The position numbers were made by a program, and so were the translations under genes. Shown piece by piece: positions 5,685 to 7,149 of a stretch of 7,149 nt of DNA. Every line of letters starts with the position of its first letter. Positions within the stretch are counted from its first letter, which is position 1. Under the pieces are notes generated by a model. The model made no database searches. It had not been told where the DNA came from and worked only from the letters and a program-made list of their open reading frames with translations. The DNA comes from Akkermansia muciniphila (GTDB taxonomy: Bacteria; Verrucomicrobiota; Verrucomicrobiia; Limisphaerales; UBA9464): assembly GCA_945873715.1 (NCBI GenBank), contig CAMCFL010000156.1, positions 1-7,149 of the forward strand, read 5' to 3'.

Positions 5685-6989
5685 TCACTTTGTTCCCAGG
5701 CAATGCAGCTTGCGGGCCGTCCGCACAAAGATCTGATCCTGGGCGACCGCGATGCTTCCCCTGCAAGGCCCCTCGCCCTCCAGAGTCAGGGTGCCGAGGA
5801 CCCGAAACTCATCCCCGGCATCGCAAACCACCACCGTCCCGTCCTCACTGTGCAGGTAGATCTTACCGTCCGCACCGGTGGGTGAACCCCAGATCACCTC
5901 GCGCACCGGGAGCTTGCCGCTCCACTTCTTCTCACCGGTGACCGGGTCGAGTCGGCTCAGAACCTTCTTGCCGCCATCCAACACGAACAACTTGCCATCC
6001 ATCACCAGCGGAGTGCTCCAGTCGGTCGGGTTCTCGCTGTATTTCCAGGCGACATGGGAATCGTCGAGGGTTCCCCGCCCACCCGCCTTGTAGGCAACAA
6101 CCGGCTGACCCTTGGGACCGGATGCGTAGATCAATCCCTGATGGCTCACCGGGGAGGTCACGATGCGGTACCAATCGTCCCGCTTCTCGTACAGGCGGGC
6201 CCGCCAGACCTCAGCTCCGTCCGCAAGGGAATGGCCGCTGACATGATCTCCTCCGACCAGCAGCAACTGGGTGCCGTCCTTCCCACGAAAGGGCATGGGG
6301 GTGGCATAGGACTCCTGGCTTTCCAGGGTCGAATCGGTCTTGCGCACCTGTCTCCACAGGTCCTTGCCCGACGCCGGATCCAGGCAGAGGAGGAAGGATT
6401 CCCGCTCCGGCTTGCCGTCGTAGAGCGGATAGTCCGCGGGCATCGGGGAACGCTGAAGCACCTGGACGTACAGGCGCCCCTCGAAGAGCAGCGGCGAACT
6501 TCCATAGATCCACATCAACGAAAAGCGGCCAAAATCCTTGCCCAGACTCCGCTTCCAGACCGGCGCTCCATCCATTCCAAACGCCGCCAGATCTCCCGTT
6601 CCGAACAGCGAGATCACCTGCTTCCCGTCGGTGACCGGCGACGGGGCCGACATGTTGTTCTTGCCCTTGTCCTTGTTTCCGATGCCGACCTCCCGTCGCC
6701 AGAGCTCCTTGCCCGTCCTCCGGTCGAAATCGATCAGGACCAGATTGCCGGACTCGTCCGGAGAATGGATGAAGACGTGATCTTCCCAGATCACCGGGGT
6801 GGCTCCTGAAGGGCCGGGAAGCGGAGCCGACCACCGGATGCTTTCCTTCAAAAGGGCACCGGGCAATCCGGTGGCCCGGGTGGATCCATTGAAATTGGGA
6901 CCCCGCCATTGGCCCCAGTTTTCACCTGCCCACGACGCGGAGGCGCAGGCCATTCCAACTGCCATTCCGATGCCAAGAATCGTCTTCAT
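5685..6989 (-). CDS. Secreted PQQ-like beta-propeller repeat protein
   Basis: From ATG 6989 the product has 434 residues and starts with a signal peptide (M-K-T-I-L-G-I-G-M-A-V-G-M-A-C-A-S-A-S-W-A, cleavage likely after residue 21). The mature protein opens with N-W-G-Q-W-R-G-P-N-F-N-G (24-35), typical of the large PQQ-like propeller families of Planctomycetota and Verrucomicrobiota. Blade-type repeats recur as T-G-K-E-L-W (92-97), S-G-K-D-L-W (207-212), D-G-A-E-V-W (257-262) and T-G-E-K-K-W (351-356), each preceded by L-x-x-D/G-type strands. It lacks a recognisable dehydrogenase domain or haem motif, so it is more likely a BamB-like binding or scaffold protein than a quinoprotein dehydrogenase; the ligand is unknown. 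In-frame ATGs at 7106 and 7035 would add a leader that is not signal-like. No Shine-Dalgarno precedes 6989. It is the first gene of the minus-strand group with the two phosphodiester glycosidases. Confidence 0.85.
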   Translation of the reverse strand: MKTILGIGMAVGMACASASWAGENWGQWRGPNFNGSTRATGLPGALLKESIRWSAPLPGPSGATPVIWEDHVFIHSPDESGNLVLIDFDRRTGKELWRREVGIGNKDKGKNNMSAPSPVTDGKQVISLFGTGDLAAFGMDGAPVWKRSLGKDFGRFSLMWIYGSSPLLFEGRLYVQVLQRSPMPADYPLYDGKPERESFLLCLDPASGKDLWRQVRKTDSTLESQESYATPMPFRGKDGTQLLLVGGDHVSGHSLADGAEVWRARLYEKRDDWYRIVTSPVSHQGLIYASGPKGQPVVAYKAGGRGTLDDSHVAWKYSENPTDWSTPLVMDGKLFVLDGGKKVLSRLDPVTGEKKWSGKLPVREVIWGSPTGADGKIYLHSEDGTVVVCDAGDEFRVLGTLTLEGEGPCRGSIAVAQDQIFVRTARKLHCLGTK

Positions 6990-7149
6990 GATATGACTGA
7001 GGCTGAGTAAGCCCCTTTTCGACCACCACTTGCCCATCCCATTCAACTTCAAAATCGGCTCCTCGCCCGACGGGCGCGCATCTTGACACTGCCCCCGACG
7101 CGCCATGCGGAAATCTCCGAACCCGATGCGGCGGCGAGCCCCGTCGTCC

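Noticed and set aside
4175..5941. Plus-strand open frame of 588 codons
   Set aside because: Antisense shadow of paralogue A and the end of the propeller gene, with Arg/Pro-rich low-information sequence; the minus-strand frame has clear family motifs.
7105..7149. Possible plus-strand gene start (M-R-K-S-P-N-P-M-R-R-R) at the right edge
   Set aside because: Only 15 codons are visible, with no Shine-Dalgarno or hydrophobic segment; too little to support a gene.
6990..7149. Promoter for the minus-strand propeller-glycosidase group
   Set aside because: A TTGAAG occurs upstream but no matching -10 box at a suitable distance; nothing better than chance was found.

Overview
The window is GC-rich and densely coding. 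It most resembles a Verrucomicrobiota genome, with Planctomycetota the main alternative. The reasons are a secreted PQQ-type propeller opening with a W-G-Q-W-R-G-P signature, a sialidase-like propeller with an F-H-P-R motif, export signals on almost every gene, scarce Shine-Dalgarno sequences, and hairpin-type repeats in the gaps. This assignment is inference from protein style, not from a phylogenetic marker.

Layout from left to right. At the left edge (1-171, minus) is the N-terminus of a membrane-anchored protein that runs off the window. A divergent gap of about 200 bases (172-371) holds two strong hairpins, one of them with REP-element architecture. A plus-strand group follows: a VOC/glyoxalase-fold protein (372-737), a secreted sialidase/BNR-type propeller (758-1981) and a Tat-exported dienelactone-hydrolase-family enzyme (2090-2944). 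A convergent gap (2945-3117) contains a 53-base imperfect palindrome and a smaller GTAG-headed hairpin. The right half is a minus-strand group read from right to left: a secreted PQQ-like propeller (6989-5685), a lipoprotein phosphodiester glycosidase (5608-4361) and a second, secreted paralogue of it (4266-3118). The last 160 bases hold no gene I can support. No stretch over 300 bases lacks a gene.

Five of the six complete genes appear to be exported. Three of them (the sialidase-like protein and the two NAGPA-type proteins) belong to families that act on sugar linkages, so the window reads as extracytoplasmic carbohydrate or ester processing. That the two convergent groups cooperate is only a suggestion. 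I found no tRNA, rRNA, CRISPR array, transposase or phage gene. I see no clearly new multi-gene system. The most notable items are the tandem phosphodiester glycosidases with different export routes and the intergenic palindromes.
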